The notes under the pieces: model-generated
What the model was told of the DNA's origin: nothing
Database searches by the model: none
What the model saw: only the letters and a program-made list of their open reading frames with translations
Shown: positions 53,465 to 62,285 of the stretch, one piece after another
Layout of the letters: every line of letters starts with the position of its first letter
How positions within the stretch are numbered: position 1 is the stretch's first letter
Translations under genes and position numbers: made by a program
Assembly (NCBI GenBank): GCA_937916085.1
Contig: CALGGO010000034.1
Location: 52,559-116,558 of the forward strand
Length of the DNA: 64,000 nucleotides
Direction of reading: 5' to 3'
Source of the DNA: an uncultured Prevotellaceae bacterium
Lineage (GTDB): Bacteria; Bacteroidota; Bacteroidia; Bacteroidales; Muribaculaceae

Positions 53465-54385
53465 CTAATCGGTGCGCAGCACCCTCTCGGCAATGCGAAG
53501 CTTTGCGCTTCGTGAGCGGGGGTTGCGCTCCACCTCGGCTTCGCTGGCGGTAATCACCTTGTTGTTGATGAGTGTCCAAGGGGTATTTACCCTGCCATAG
53601 AAGTCTTTGTCAATCTTACCCTCCACGTTGCCGCTGCGCATGAAGTTCTTCACCAGGCGGTCCTCGAGCGAGTGGTAGGTGATAATCACGAGACGCCCTC
53701 CAGGCTTGAGCACTTCGAGCGACTGGTTGAGCAACCGCTTGAGAACGTCAATCTCATGGTTCACCTCGATGCGCAGTGCCTGGAACACCTGAGCAAGCTC
53801 TTTCTTCTCCTGACTCTTGCGAATGAAGGGCGACACCACCTCAACCAGGCGACCAGTAGTGGTTATCTCCTCACTGCTTCGAGCCTTGACTATCGCGCTC
53901 GCCATGCGTCGCGACTGCTTGAGCTCGCCATAGAGGTAAAGCACATTGGCAAGGCGCTCCTCATCATAGGTGTTCACCACCATAGCGGCATCGGCCTTGC
54001 TGTCGCGGTTCATGCGCATGTCGAGACTGCTGTCCTGCCTGAACGAGAAGCCGCGCTCGCTGTCATCGAAGTGATGGAACGACACGCCCAGGTCGGCGAG
54101 GATGCCATCGACTTTCTCTATGCCATAATAGCACAAAAAATTCTTCAAAAATGAGAAATTGCTGTGTACAAAAGTAAATCGGCTGTCATTCAGACGATTG
54201 GCCCATGCGTCCATGTCTTGGTCAAACGAGAAAAGACGGCCTTTTTCACCCAACTTTTCCATGATGGCACGGCTATGACCCCCACCCCCGAAAGTGACAT
54301 CCACATAGATGCCTTCGGGGTTGATATTCAACCCATTAACAGTCTCCTCAAGGAGGGCTGGAATATGATACTCTGTAGTGGTCAT
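53465..54385 (-). CDS. rsmH: 16S rRNA (cytosine(1402)-N(4))-methyltransferase
   Basis: 306 residues. HIPALLEETVNGLNI, the SAM loop DVTFGGGGHSRAI, DLGVSFHHFDDSERGFSFR and ALRIEVNHEID are RsmH (MraW) hallmarks. It methylates C1402 of 16S rRNA. First visible gene of the dcw run; the mraZ gene that usually precedes it is not found. Confidence 0.97.
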   Translation of the reverse strand: MTTTEYHIPALLEETVNGLNINPEGIYVDVTFGGGGHSRAIMEKLGEKGRLFSFDQDMDAWANRLNDSRFTFVHSNFSFLKNFLCYYGIEKVDGILADLGVSFHHFDDSERGFSFRQDSSLDMRMNRDSKADAAMVVNTYDEERLANVLYLYGELKQSRRMASAIVKARSSEEITTTGRLVEVVSPFIRKSQEKKELAQVFQALRIEVNHEIDVLKRLLNQSLEVLKPGGRLVIITYHSLEDRLVKNFMRSGNVEGKIDKDFYGRVNTPWTLINNKVITASEAEVERNPRSRSAKLRIAERVLRTD

Positions 54386-54785
54386 TTTACTCGTTTATTT
54401 AAAGCATTTTTGCGACTTTCGCTTTGAGGGTGTAAAATTACAAACAAAAACTGAAATTTACAAATCCAAACAAAAGAATTTTCATTTATTTACAAAAAAG
54501 TTATTAACAATCCTGTTGATAAGTTTTTAATGTGTTGATTGATAGTGTTTTCCTTGCATTGGTCCAATATTTTGCCATTGTAAACTATTCACATTTGTAT
54601 CCTGCCGAAAAAAGGGAACAGAAATACCATGCGCCACATTATTCATTGAAATTTTGAATAAAAATACTGAATATATTTTTGCGTTTAAGAAATTTAGATT
54701 ATATTTGCTAGCTAATATATAGAGAATCAAACCAAACTTATTTATAAATAACTATTTCTTAACTTTTTAACCCAAATTAGTTTTT
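54386..54785. other. 400-bp divergent AT-rich spacer, no gene supported
   Basis: No mraZ-like ORF is present in either direction, and no exact TAnnTTTG box is found for rsmH. TTATTAACA (54501-54509) and TGTTGATAA (54514-54522) form an imperfect inverted repeat. The right half carries the promoter of the C10 protease. Confidence 0.6.
54678..54707 (+). promoter_or_regulatory. Promoter of the C10 protease gene
   Basis: TTTG at 54678-54681, an 18-bp spacer and TATATTTG at 54700-54707 fit the consensus, giving a leader of about 70 nt. An overlapping TATTTTTG at 54674-54681 is an alternative -7 box. Confidence 0.6.
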
Positions 54786-57700
54786 ATGGCAAAAAACCGT
54801 CTATTACTTCTGCTTATGCTCTGCATGAGTGTTGGATTGCTTGCGCAAGCTGCTCCAATCACTCAACAACAGGCTCAGCAGGAAGCACAGAAGTTCTTGC
54901 TTGACAAGAAGATGACTAACAGCGTTACGCTCGCTTCTAAAGCTAACAAGAAACTTAAAGCTGCAACCTCTGCAGCCTACTATGTGTTCAACGTTGGCAA
55001 CAACCAAGGATGGGTAATCGTCTCGGGCGATGACCGCACTAACCCCATTTTGGGGTTCAGCAACGAGGGTTACTTCGACGAGGCTAAAATTCCCGCCAAC
55101 ATGAAGGCTTGGCTCGACGAGTATGCACTCCAAATCACTCAAATTGATGAAGTTGCACCTTCTCAGCTCAATGAGGCTTTGGCAGCTCCAAGGGTGATGA
55201 ACGTGGTTGACACCCGCAATTCCATCGCCCCAATGCTCACCACTAAGTGGGACCAGGCGACTCCCTACTGGAACGAGTGTCCAAAGTTCATGAACGGCAC
55301 GACCGAGGAGGAGGGCTACGAGCTCGCCTACACTGGCTGCGTGGCAACTTCAATGTCGCAACTGATGAAATTCCACAATTATCCCGAACAAACCACACAG
55401 GTGATTCCTTCCTACACCTTCACCTATAGCGATGGCAACTACAACTATGCCACCGTTGAAATGGAAGAGCTGCCCATCACCACCTTTGACTGGGCTCACA
55501 TGAAGGACAGCTACACTGGTGCCGAGGACGAAATCTACACTTCGGCAGTAGCTCACCTCATGTACTACGTGGGTTGCGCCGTCAAGTCGCAGTATGGCGT
55601 GTCGTCAACTGGTGCCTACACCGACGACATTCCTGGTGGTTTCAAACTCTTTGGCTACGGCTCTAAACTCGCCTATCGCAACGACTACACACAAGATGTG
55701 TGGGACGAGATGGTGTATCAAGAGCTCGCTGCCGGACGACCCATGATTTACAACGGTACCGCAGGCAGCGGTGGAGGACACTCTTTCGTGTGCGACGGAT
55801 ATGAGTTTGGCAACTATTTCCACATCAACTGGGGATGGTCAGGCATGGGCAACGGATATTTCCAGCTCGCAGTCATGAACCCCTACGCCAGCGGCATCGG
55901 TGGCTCATCAAGTGCCGAAGGCTACAACATGAAGCAGAACATCGTCTATAACGTCATCCCAGGTGGCGCTACTCCCGGTGGCGATGACGAGGAGGAAGAT
56001 CCTGTGCTTACCTGCACAGCCATCAGTGGTCCTAGTGGATGGGATCGTGACGGACTCTCCTACCCCTTCAGAATCTACAAGAGCAAGATCGTGAAGGTGA
56101 GCTACAGCGACCATGCCAACTCGGGCAAGAAGTTCAAGACCGCACTCGCTCTCTATGACCCAAGCACCGACTCATTCACCATCTGCGAGAACTCCGAAAG
56201 CAATGGCTACTTCACCGTTACCACCTCGGCACTCGGAGAGACCACCTCGTTTGGCTCGGGCATCCAGTCCAACGCCAGCAACGTAATCAAGTTTGGCGCT
56301 GGCATGACAGGCACCTACCGTCTGGTGGGAGCCTATCAGCTTCAAGGAACTAGCGAGTGGAAAATGATGAAGGAGAGCGACCGCTACTATCTTGAAGTGG
56401 TGCTGACCAACTACTCGGCAACAGCAAGCGAGCATCCGGTAATCAACCTCCAGACCACCAACTGGGAGTTCACTGGCGGCGAGCGCGTGGGTGTCAAGGA
56501 GCAGGTTAACGTCACCGTAAAGAATAACAGTGCCGACCGCTTCTTCGGCGACCTGTATCTCGACTTTGGCGGACAGCAGATTGACGAGTATTCGCAATAT
56601 ACCACCGTTGTTACCGCCGAGGTACTCCCAGGTGAGGAGTCGGTAGTGACCTTCAACGTCACACCCACCTCGTCGGGAACCAAGACCGTGCGACTCATGC
56701 GTCTTGACAAGTATGGCAGCTACGTAAATATCGGTTCGGGCTCGGTGACCATCGCCCAGAGCGCCGAGGCTCAAGAGCTCAACCTCTCGGTGGTTATCGC
56801 TGCCGAGAACGCGGTGCCAGCCGACAACCCTGGCGACTTCGACGTGATTTACGACAGCCACGCCCACTTCAGCGCTACTATTACCAACAATAGCAATGGC
56901 GAATACAACAAGTATGTGCTCGCTCCCCTGTTTATCATCACCAAGAACGAGGACGGCACAGTAGCTGGCGGCACTATGGTAACCTACAAGCAGAGCACTT
57001 TGAACCTTGCCGCTGGCGAGTCGAAGACTCTCTATTTCGACTTCGACAACCTCGCCTATGGCTCTACCTACGCCATGAACGTGTATGCCCGAAACTATGT
57101 CCCCGACAACGAGGAGGGCACACATCTGGAGAATATCGTGCAGCCAGGACAATCGGTTTACTACGACATCCTCCCCGGCATCATCACTTGGACTGCCGAG
57201 GGCGAGCGCAACGGTTACAAGCCTGTTGAGGGCTTCCAGATTGCCAGCGGTGTGGCTGCCGTGAGCCTAGAGGGTCTCACTATGAGCAACATCGAGCCTA
57301 ACGACAACCCCAACACCCTCTACTTCCTCGACGAGGGCGCAACTGCTCCGGCAAGCCTCAACGGCAGCAACGTGGTGGTGGGAACTACCGCAGCAAGCAT
57401 TGCTCTCACCGACGGTTATCCCTACTTCACTCCGCAGAGCTTCACAGCTCAGAACATCAGCTACACCCGCACCTTCGACAAGGCTCGTCAAGACGGCGTT
57501 GCCGAGAACTGGAGCACCATCGTGCTGCCATTCACTCCCGCCACTTGCTCGGCAAGTGCCAGCAATATGTGGATTGAGCGATTTGCGCAAGAGAGTGATG
57601 GCGAGGTAGTATTCAATGAAGTTGCAAGCATGGAGGCCAACGTGCCTTACATCATCGCTATCAACAAGACCGCAGGTCTCACTGGCACTCCCATCACCTG

Positions 57701-58127
57701 GGCGGCTAATAATGTGCTGCTCAAGCCCGAGCCCATCGCCTACACCAGCGGTGAGAAATACCTGATGGCAGGCTCTTTCATCAACCAGTCGCTTGAAGGC
57801 ATCTATGCCGTTAACTCGGCAGGCTCCCTCGCCAAGTGGGAAAGCGCCCCACAAGCTGTGGCATCGTTCCGCGCCTATTTCAAGGAGATTGAGGCACTTG
57901 ACAACCATGACGACATACCGCTGCCTGGCGAGGAACAGCAACAGCAAGTCGTTCTTGGCGATGTGAACGGCGACGGTGAGGTTACCAGCGTAGATGTCAC
58001 TGTTCTTTATAACTACCTGCTCAATGGTGACGCCAGCTACATGGTCAATGGCGACCAGAACGGTGACGGCTCAATCACCACTAACGATGTGACATTTGTC
58101 TATAACATCCTCCTAGGAACAGAATAA
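54786..58127 (+). CDS. Secreted C10-family (streptopain-like) cysteine protease with dockerin
   Basis: 1113 residues. Signal peptide (ends near LAQAAP), an N-terminal propeptide of the Spi/SpeB inhibitor type (GWVIVSGDDRTNPILGFS), then the C10 peptidase core with catalytic Cys185 in YTGCVATSMSQLMKFHNYP, His332 in GGGHSFVCDGY and NWGWSGMGNGYF. A long beta-rich region with Ig-like segments follows. The last ~55 residues are a dockerin-like pair of calcium loops (DVNGDGEVTSVDV and DQNGDGSITTNDV). It should mature by self-cleavage and act outside the cell on host or dietary protein. There is no T9SS sorting motif; the dockerin takes its place at the C-terminus. Confidence 0.9.
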   Translation: MAKNRLLLLLMLCMSVGLLAQAAPITQQQAQQEAQKFLLDKKMTNSVTLASKANKKLKAATSAAYYVFNVGNNQGWVIVSGDDRTNPILGFSNEGYFDEAKIPANMKAWLDEYALQITQIDEVAPSQLNEALAAPRVMNVVDTRNSIAPMLTTKWDQATPYWNECPKFMNGTTEEEGYELAYTGCVATSMSQLMKFHNYPEQTTQVIPSYTFTYSDGNYNYATVEMEELPITTFDWAHMKDSYTGAEDEIYTSAVAHLMYYVGCAVKSQYGVSSTGAYTDDIPGGFKLFGYGSKLAYRNDYTQDVWDEMVYQELAAGRPMIYNGTAGSGGGHSFVCDGYEFGNYFHINWGWSGMGNGYFQLAVMNPYASGIGGSSSAEGYNMKQNIVYNVIPGGATPGGDDEEEDPVLTCTAISGPSGWDRDGLSYPFRIYKSKIVKVSYSDHANSGKKFKTALALYDPSTDSFTICENSESNGYFTVTTSALGETTSFGSGIQSNASNVIKFGAGMTGTYRLVGAYQLQGTSEWKMMKESDRYYLEVVLTNYSATASEHPVINLQTTNWEFTGGERVGVKEQVNVTVKNNSADRFFGDLYLDFGGQQIDEYSQYTTVVTAEVLPGEESVVTFNVTPTSSGTKTVRLMRLDKYGSYVNIGSGSVTIAQSAEAQELNLSVVIAAENAVPADNPGDFDVIYDSHAHFSATITNNSNGEYNKYVLAPLFIITKNEDGTVAGGTMVTYKQSTLNLAAGESKTLYFDFDNLAYGSTYAMNVYARNYVPDNEEGTHLENIVQPGQSVYYDILPGIITWTAEGERNGYKPVEGFQIASGVAAVSLEGLTMSNIEPNDNPNTLYFLDEGATAPASLNGSNVVVGTTAASIALTDGYPYFTPQSFTAQNISYTRTFDKARQDGVAENWSTIVLPFTPATCSASASNMWIERFAQESDGEVVFNEVASMEANVPYIIAINKTAGLTGTPITWAANNVLLKPEPIAYTSGEKYLMAGSFINQSLEGIYAVNSAGSLAKWESAPQAVASFRAYFKEIEALDNHDDIPLPGEEQQQQVVLGDVNGDGEVTSVDVTVLYNYLLNGDASYMVNGDQNGDGSITTNDVTFVYNILLGTE

Positions 58128-58146
58128 TCAAAAGAACTGAACCAAA

Positions 58147-58188
58147 AAAAATGAGACTCGAAGCTTCATGGCCTCGAGTCTCATTTTT
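58147..58188. terminator. Bidirectional terminator
   Basis: A perfect 15-bp stem (AAAAATGAGACTCGA with its complement, 12-nt loop) between convergent genes. Confidence 0.85.
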
Positions 58189-58252
58189 ATCTATTGAGTT
58201 CCGTCTGCTGCGATGCCATCGCAACAACTGGCAACAACTGGCAGCAACCACG

Positions 58253-59746
58253 TCAAGCATTTTGCCTGCGGCGCTTGAACTCAATTATCTTATCCATCAC
58301 CTTCTCTTTATGCATCAACACCACCACAAATACCATCAGCAGCAGCGTGCGGTAAATCACATTATCAACGGTGTTGCCCCAGTCAACCAGCACGCTAGCC
58401 ACGTAGAGCACTGCCGTCAGAGCGACGTAGAAGCCTATCTCTTTCAATGGGTAATCAATAGGATAATACTTCCTTCCCACCAAGTAACAGAGCACCATCG
58501 ACACGCCATAGCCCACAAAACCGCCCCAGGCACATGCCATATAGCCATAATGCGGAACAAACAGGAAGTTGATTGCCACAAGAATAGCGCAGCCTATCAA
58601 CGAAAACCATGCTCCCCAAATGGTCTTATCGGCAAGCTTATACCAAAACGACAGGTTGAAATACACTCCCATCATTATCTCGGCCGCCATCACTATGGGC
58701 ACCACTTTCAGGCCCTCCCAGTAGTCGCGGCCAATGATATACTTGAGCACGTCAATCCACGCTACAACCACCATGAATGCCAGCAGCGTGAAAATGATGA
58801 AATATTTCATCGCGGCGGCGTAAGCCTCGCGGTTGTCCTTGTCGCGACTCTTGCCGAAGACAAACGGCTCATAAGCCCAGCGAAAGGCGTTGGTGATAAT
58901 CGCCATAATCATCGCTATCTTGCACGCCGCACCATAGATGCCAAGCTGCGCGCGACCGTTGGCACTGTCATCAATGAAGGGATACAATATCTTGTCGGCG
59001 GTCTGGTTGAGGATGCCCACGATACCGAGCACCAGTAAGGGCCACGTGTATTCGAGCATCCTTTTGAGCAGCTTCCAGTCCATCTTGTATTCTATGCTCG
59101 TGAGCTCTTTCCAAAAGAGCAGAGTCACCAAGCCAGTACACACCAAGTTGAGGTAGAAGGCATAGCCCACACCAATGCTGGGGTCATAAATCGTGCCTAT
59201 TTCAGAAGGGAATTTCTCATATAGCCACGGCAGCAGCAAGAAATAAATCAAGTTTAGACCTATGTTCAGAATGATGAAAGAGAATTTCAGGGCGGCAAAC
59301 TTAATTGCCTTGTGCTGGTAGCGCAAGTAGGCATATAGAATCGACTGAATGGCATCAAGAGCCACCACTACCGCCATCACCCACAAATAGCTAGGATGGT
59401 CGGCATAACCCATCCACGGTGCTAGCCACGGCAGCAACAGGAACACCAGCAGCACAAAAAAGGCCGAGACAGCAGCGACCGACAAAAAGGAGGTGGACAG
59501 CACCGCCTTGGGGTTCTCTTCATCTTTGTTTGAAAACCTGAAGAAGGTGGTCTCCATACCAAAGGTAAGGATAATGATTATCAGCGCTGTATAGGCATAG
59601 ATATTGGTGATAATGCCATACCCTCCCGACGAAGCACTAATCTTGGCGGTATATAGCGGTACAAGCAGGTAGTTCAAGAAACGACCCACCATGCCCGTCA
59701 TGCCATATATCACGGTATCCTTGGCTAAAGACTTTAAATTTGCCAT
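58253..59746 (-). CDS. Polysaccharide/oligosaccharide flippase (MVF/MATE superfamily)
   Basis: 497 residues with about 14 membrane segments. The N-terminus (KDTVIYGMTGMVGRFLNYLL), TFGMETTFFRFS and GVYFNLSFWYKLADKT fit the Wzx-like polysaccharide transporter family. It probably flips a lipid-linked oligosaccharide across the inner membrane. A MurJ-like role in lipid II flipping is possible given the nearby wall genes, but is not indicated by specific residues. It lies upstream of no glycosyltransferases; the neighbour is ruvB. Confidence 0.8.
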   Translation of the reverse strand: MANLKSLAKDTVIYGMTGMVGRFLNYLLVPLYTAKISASSGGYGIITNIYAYTALIIIILTFGMETTFFRFSNKDEENPKAVLSTSFLSVAAVSAFFVLLVFLLLPWLAPWMGYADHPSYLWVMAVVVALDAIQSILYAYLRYQHKAIKFAALKFSFIILNIGLNLIYFLLLPWLYEKFPSEIGTIYDPSIGVGYAFYLNLVCTGLVTLLFWKELTSIEYKMDWKLLKRMLEYTWPLLVLGIVGILNQTADKILYPFIDDSANGRAQLGIYGAACKIAMIMAIITNAFRWAYEPFVFGKSRDKDNREAYAAAMKYFIIFTLLAFMVVVAWIDVLKYIIGRDYWEGLKVVPIVMAAEIMMGVYFNLSFWYKLADKTIWGAWFSLIGCAILVAINFLFVPHYGYMACAWGGFVGYGVSMVLCYLVGRKYYPIDYPLKEIGFYVALTAVLYVASVLVDWGNTVDNVIYRTLLLMVFVVVLMHKEKVMDKIIEFKRRRQNA

Positions 59747-59764
59747 AATTGAGTACCTTTTTGA

Positions 59765-59935
59765 GTTTTATAGAGAACAAGAGAACAAGAGAACAAGAGA
59801 ACAAGAAAACAAGAGGACAAGAGGACAAGAGAACAAGAAAACAAGAGGACAAGAGAACAAGAGAACAAGAGAACAAGGAAACAAGAGAACAAGGAAACAA
59901 GGAAACAAGAGAACAAGGGACAGAGCAATAAAACT
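59765..59935. repeat. GAGAACAA tandem array
   Basis: About twenty degenerate 8-9-bp units (GAGAACAA, GAGGACAA, GAAAACAA, GGAAACAA) fill the spacer between ruvB and the flippase gene. It is open in several frames because the unit lacks stops, but codes for nothing credible. Confidence 0.95.
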
Positions 59936-59940
59936 GTGAA

Positions 59941-60969
59941 CTAAAAAAGCGATTGCTGGCCATCTTTGCTCTGTGGACGGTCGAGTTTCAAATGGCTGAA
60001 TGCCAAATCGGTAGCCACACGACCGCGAGGAGTGCGCTTGATGAAGCCCTCTTTTATCAGGAACGGCTCATACACCTCCTCTATCGAGCCAGCATCTTCG
60101 TTGAGGGCTGCGGCAAGGGTGGAGAGCCCTACAGGACCTCCGCCAAACTTGTCGATAATAGTGGTCAGCAACTTGTGATCCACTTCGTCGAGGCCGTAAG
60201 TGTCGATGTTCAGAGCCTCAAGGGCATATTTCGCTATGTCGCTGTCGATCTTGCCGCTGCCTTTCACCTGGGCGAAGTCGCGCACACGGCGCAGCAGCGA
60301 GTTGGCGACACGTGGCGTGCCACGGCTGCGCAACGCTATCTCACGGGCAGCGTCGTCATAGATGGGTACCGACAGCAGCCGCGCCGAGCGCTTGATGATG
60401 CCCTCCAGCACCTCATGACCGTAGTATTCCAAGTGGCAGTTGATGCCGAATCGGGCGCGCAACGGGGCAGTGAGCAGACCGCTGCGGGTGGTAGCGCCTA
60501 TCAAAGTGAACGGAGCCAGCGTGAGCTGCACCGAGCGGGCGCCAGGACCCTTATCTATCATAATGTCGATGCGGTAATCTTCCATAGCAGAGTACAGATA
60601 TTCCTCTACCACAGGGCTCAAGCGATGTATCTCGTCGATGAATAGCACGTCATTCTCCTCAAGTGAGGTGAGCAGACCTGCCAAGTCGCCAGGCTTGTCA
60701 AGCACGGGACCGCTGGTGACCTTGAAGCCCACGCCCATCTCGTTGGCGATAATGCTCGACAACGTGGTCTTGCCAAGTCCAGGAGGACCATAGAATAATG
60801 TGTGGTCGAGTGCCTCGCCACGCTGACGGGCTGCAGCGACAAACACCCTTAGGTTGTTGATAATAGCCTCCTGACCAGCAAAGTCGTCAAACCTCACCGG
60901 TCGCAGAGCCTTCTCAAAATCGCGGTCGCCCTGAGACCGCTCCCGACGTATGTCAAAATCTTCTTCCAT
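59941..60969 (-). CDS. ruvB: Holliday junction branch migration helicase RuvB
   Basis: 342 residues from the ATG at 60969; an upstream TTG start is less likely. FDDFAGQEAIINNLRVFV, Walker A GPPGLGKTTL, Walker B LFIDEIHRL, and ATTRSGLLTAPLRARFG are RuvB hallmarks, with the C-terminal winged helix ending in GRVATDLAFSHL. It drives branch migration with RuvA during recombination repair. Confidence 0.97.
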   Translation of the reverse strand: MEEDFDIRRERSQGDRDFEKALRPVRFDDFAGQEAIINNLRVFVAAARQRGEALDHTLFYGPPGLGKTTLSSIIANEMGVGFKVTSGPVLDKPGDLAGLLTSLEENDVLFIDEIHRLSPVVEEYLYSAMEDYRIDIMIDKGPGARSVQLTLAPFTLIGATTRSGLLTAPLRARFGINCHLEYYGHEVLEGIIKRSARLLSVPIYDDAAREIALRSRGTPRVANSLLRRVRDFAQVKGSGKIDSDIAKYALEALNIDTYGLDEVDHKLLTTIIDKFGGGPVGLSTLAAALNEDAGSIEEVYEPFLIKEGFIKRTPRGRVATDLAFSHLKLDRPQSKDGQQSLF

Positions 60970-61099
60970 ATACTCTTGCGCAATTATCAAAATGCAAAAT
61001 TAGTAAAAAGTTTTCTGTTACCAAGTTTTTAGTTGTTAGTTTTTAATTCTGTTCTTGGTTATTGTGCTGCAAGAGCGTTGCAGGCATCAGCTTTGCGAC

Positions 61100-61144
61100 A
61101 AAAAAAAACAATAGCCGCCAAGCAGGTTGTCCCCACCAGGCGGC
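61100..61144 (-). terminator. Terminator of the threonine dehydrogenase gene
   Basis: On the minus strand GCCGCC/GGCGGC (61144-61139 with 61119-61114) is followed a few bases later by a run of nine T. It lies just past the stop at 61168. Confidence 0.65.
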
Positions 61145-61167
61145 GTTTGCCATTATGTTAGAAATAA

Positions 61168-62124
61168 TTATTTCCCGAACTTGATGCGCAGTTTATCTAT
61201 CATGTCTTCTGTCATGGTGTCGAGGTCATACTCCGGCTTCCAGTCCCACTCCATGCGAGCACAGGTGTCGTCAAGGCGGTTAGGCCATGAATCGGCGATG
61301 CCCTGACGTAGAGGGTCAATCTCATATTCCATCTCAAAGTCGGGGATGTACTTCTTGATGCAGTTGTAGATAATCTCGGGGTCAAAGCTCATCGACGCAA
61401 TGTTAAACGAGTTGCGGTGTACGAGCCTACTGGGGTCGGCCTCCATTATCTCGATGGCGGCACGCAGCGCGTCGGGCATATACATCATGTCCATTAAGGT
61501 GCCGGCCTTGATGGGGCACTTGAATTTCTCGCCCTTGACGGCGCTGTAGTAGATATCAACTGCATAGTCGGTGGTGCCGCCGCCAGGAGGGGTGACATAG
61601 GAGATAAGACCTGGGAAGCGCACCGAACGGGTGTCAACGCCAAAGCGGGTGAAGTAGTAGTTGCTCAGCAACTCGCCGCTCACTTTGGTGACGCCATACA
61701 TTGTGCGGGGCTGCTGGATGGTGTCCTGGGGAGTGCCGTCTTTGGGGGCATTGGGACCAAAGGAACCAATGGAACTAGGGGTGAACACAGCGCAGTTGCA
61801 TTCACGAGCCACCTCGAGGGTGTTCATCAAGCCGCCAATGCCTATCTTCCACGCCAGCAGGGGCTTGCTTTCGGCTACCGCCGAGAGCAGCGCAGCGAGG
61901 TTGTAGATGGTGTCGATGTCATATTTCTTCACGGCATCGGCAATCTGCTGGGCGTTGGTGATGTCAACCACCTCTTTAGGACCAGAATCGGCAAGCTTGC
62001 CTTTGGGTTCTGCGCCAGGGATGTAACCGGCTACTACGGCATCGTTGCCATAAACGCTTCTTAGCTTCATGGTGAGTTCAGAGCCAATCTGCCCTGTTGA
62101 CCCAATTACTAAAATATTCTTCAT
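61168..62124 (-). CDS. tdh: L-threonine 3-dehydrogenase, SDR/epimerase type
   Basis: 318 residues. Rossmann loop VIGSTGQIGSEL at the N-terminus, a catalytic Ser in TPSSIGSFGPN, and YGVTK (Tyr and Lys of the extended SDR family). VRFPGLISY and GGGTTDYAVDIYY fit the GalE-like threonine dehydrogenases rather than the zinc-dependent type. It oxidises L-threonine to 2-amino-3-ketobutyrate with NAD. The divergent neighbour encodes the next enzyme, which strongly supports the substrate assignment. Confidence 0.9.
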   Translation of the reverse strand: MKNILVIGSTGQIGSELTMKLRSVYGNDAVVAGYIPGAEPKGKLADSGPKEVVDITNAQQIADAVKKYDIDTIYNLAALLSAVAESKPLLAWKIGIGGLMNTLEVARECNCAVFTPSSIGSFGPNAPKDGTPQDTIQQPRTMYGVTKVSGELLSNYYFTRFGVDTRSVRFPGLISYVTPPGGGTTDYAVDIYYSAVKGEKFKCPIKAGTLMDMMYMPDALRAAIEIMEADPSRLVHRNSFNIASMSFDPEIIYNCIKKYIPDFEMEYEIDPLRQGIADSWPNRLDDTCARMEWDWKPEYDLDTMTEDMIDKLRIKFGK

Positions 62125-62161
62125 TTCGTGATAAAAATAGTTGTTTTAAAGTTATGATTTG

Positions 62162-62169
62162 CAAAATTA
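62162..62169 (-). promoter_or_regulatory. Candidate -7 box for tdh
   Basis: It reads TAATTTTG on the minus strand, matching TAnnTTTG, about 38 bp from the ATG. The -33 element is not clear. Confidence 0.45.
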
Positions 62170-62209
62170 CTCAACAACAATCAAATTTTATAAAATTTCG
62201 GCAAAAAAA

Positions 62210-62241
62210 TTGTTCTATGTCGCATTTTTTTTAGAACTTTG
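62210..62241 (+). promoter_or_regulatory. Candidate promoter for kbl
   Basis: TTG at 62210-62212, a 21-bp spacer and GAACTTTG at 62234-62241 (first base off consensus). The divergent spacer with tdh is 161 bp. Confidence 0.5.
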
Positions 62242-62285
62242 TGCCTAAAGAAGAAAACATAACCTAAATAAACAACGATTTAACT

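Noticed and set aside
54501..54522. Replication origin suggested by DnaA-box-like TTATTAACA/TGTTGATAA
   Set aside because: Only two imperfect boxes and no dnaA or dnaN nearby; more likely a chance inverted repeat in AT-rich DNA.
54527..54730. 67-codon minus-strand frame in the rsmH/protease spacer
   Set aside because: It overlaps the protease promoter, is AT-rich, and resembles nothing, including MraZ.
59691..59963. Open frames in the GAGAACAA array with Glu/Arg/Lys/Thr or Cys/Ser/Leu repeats
   Set aside because: They arise from stop-free tandem repeats in a spacer; not coding.
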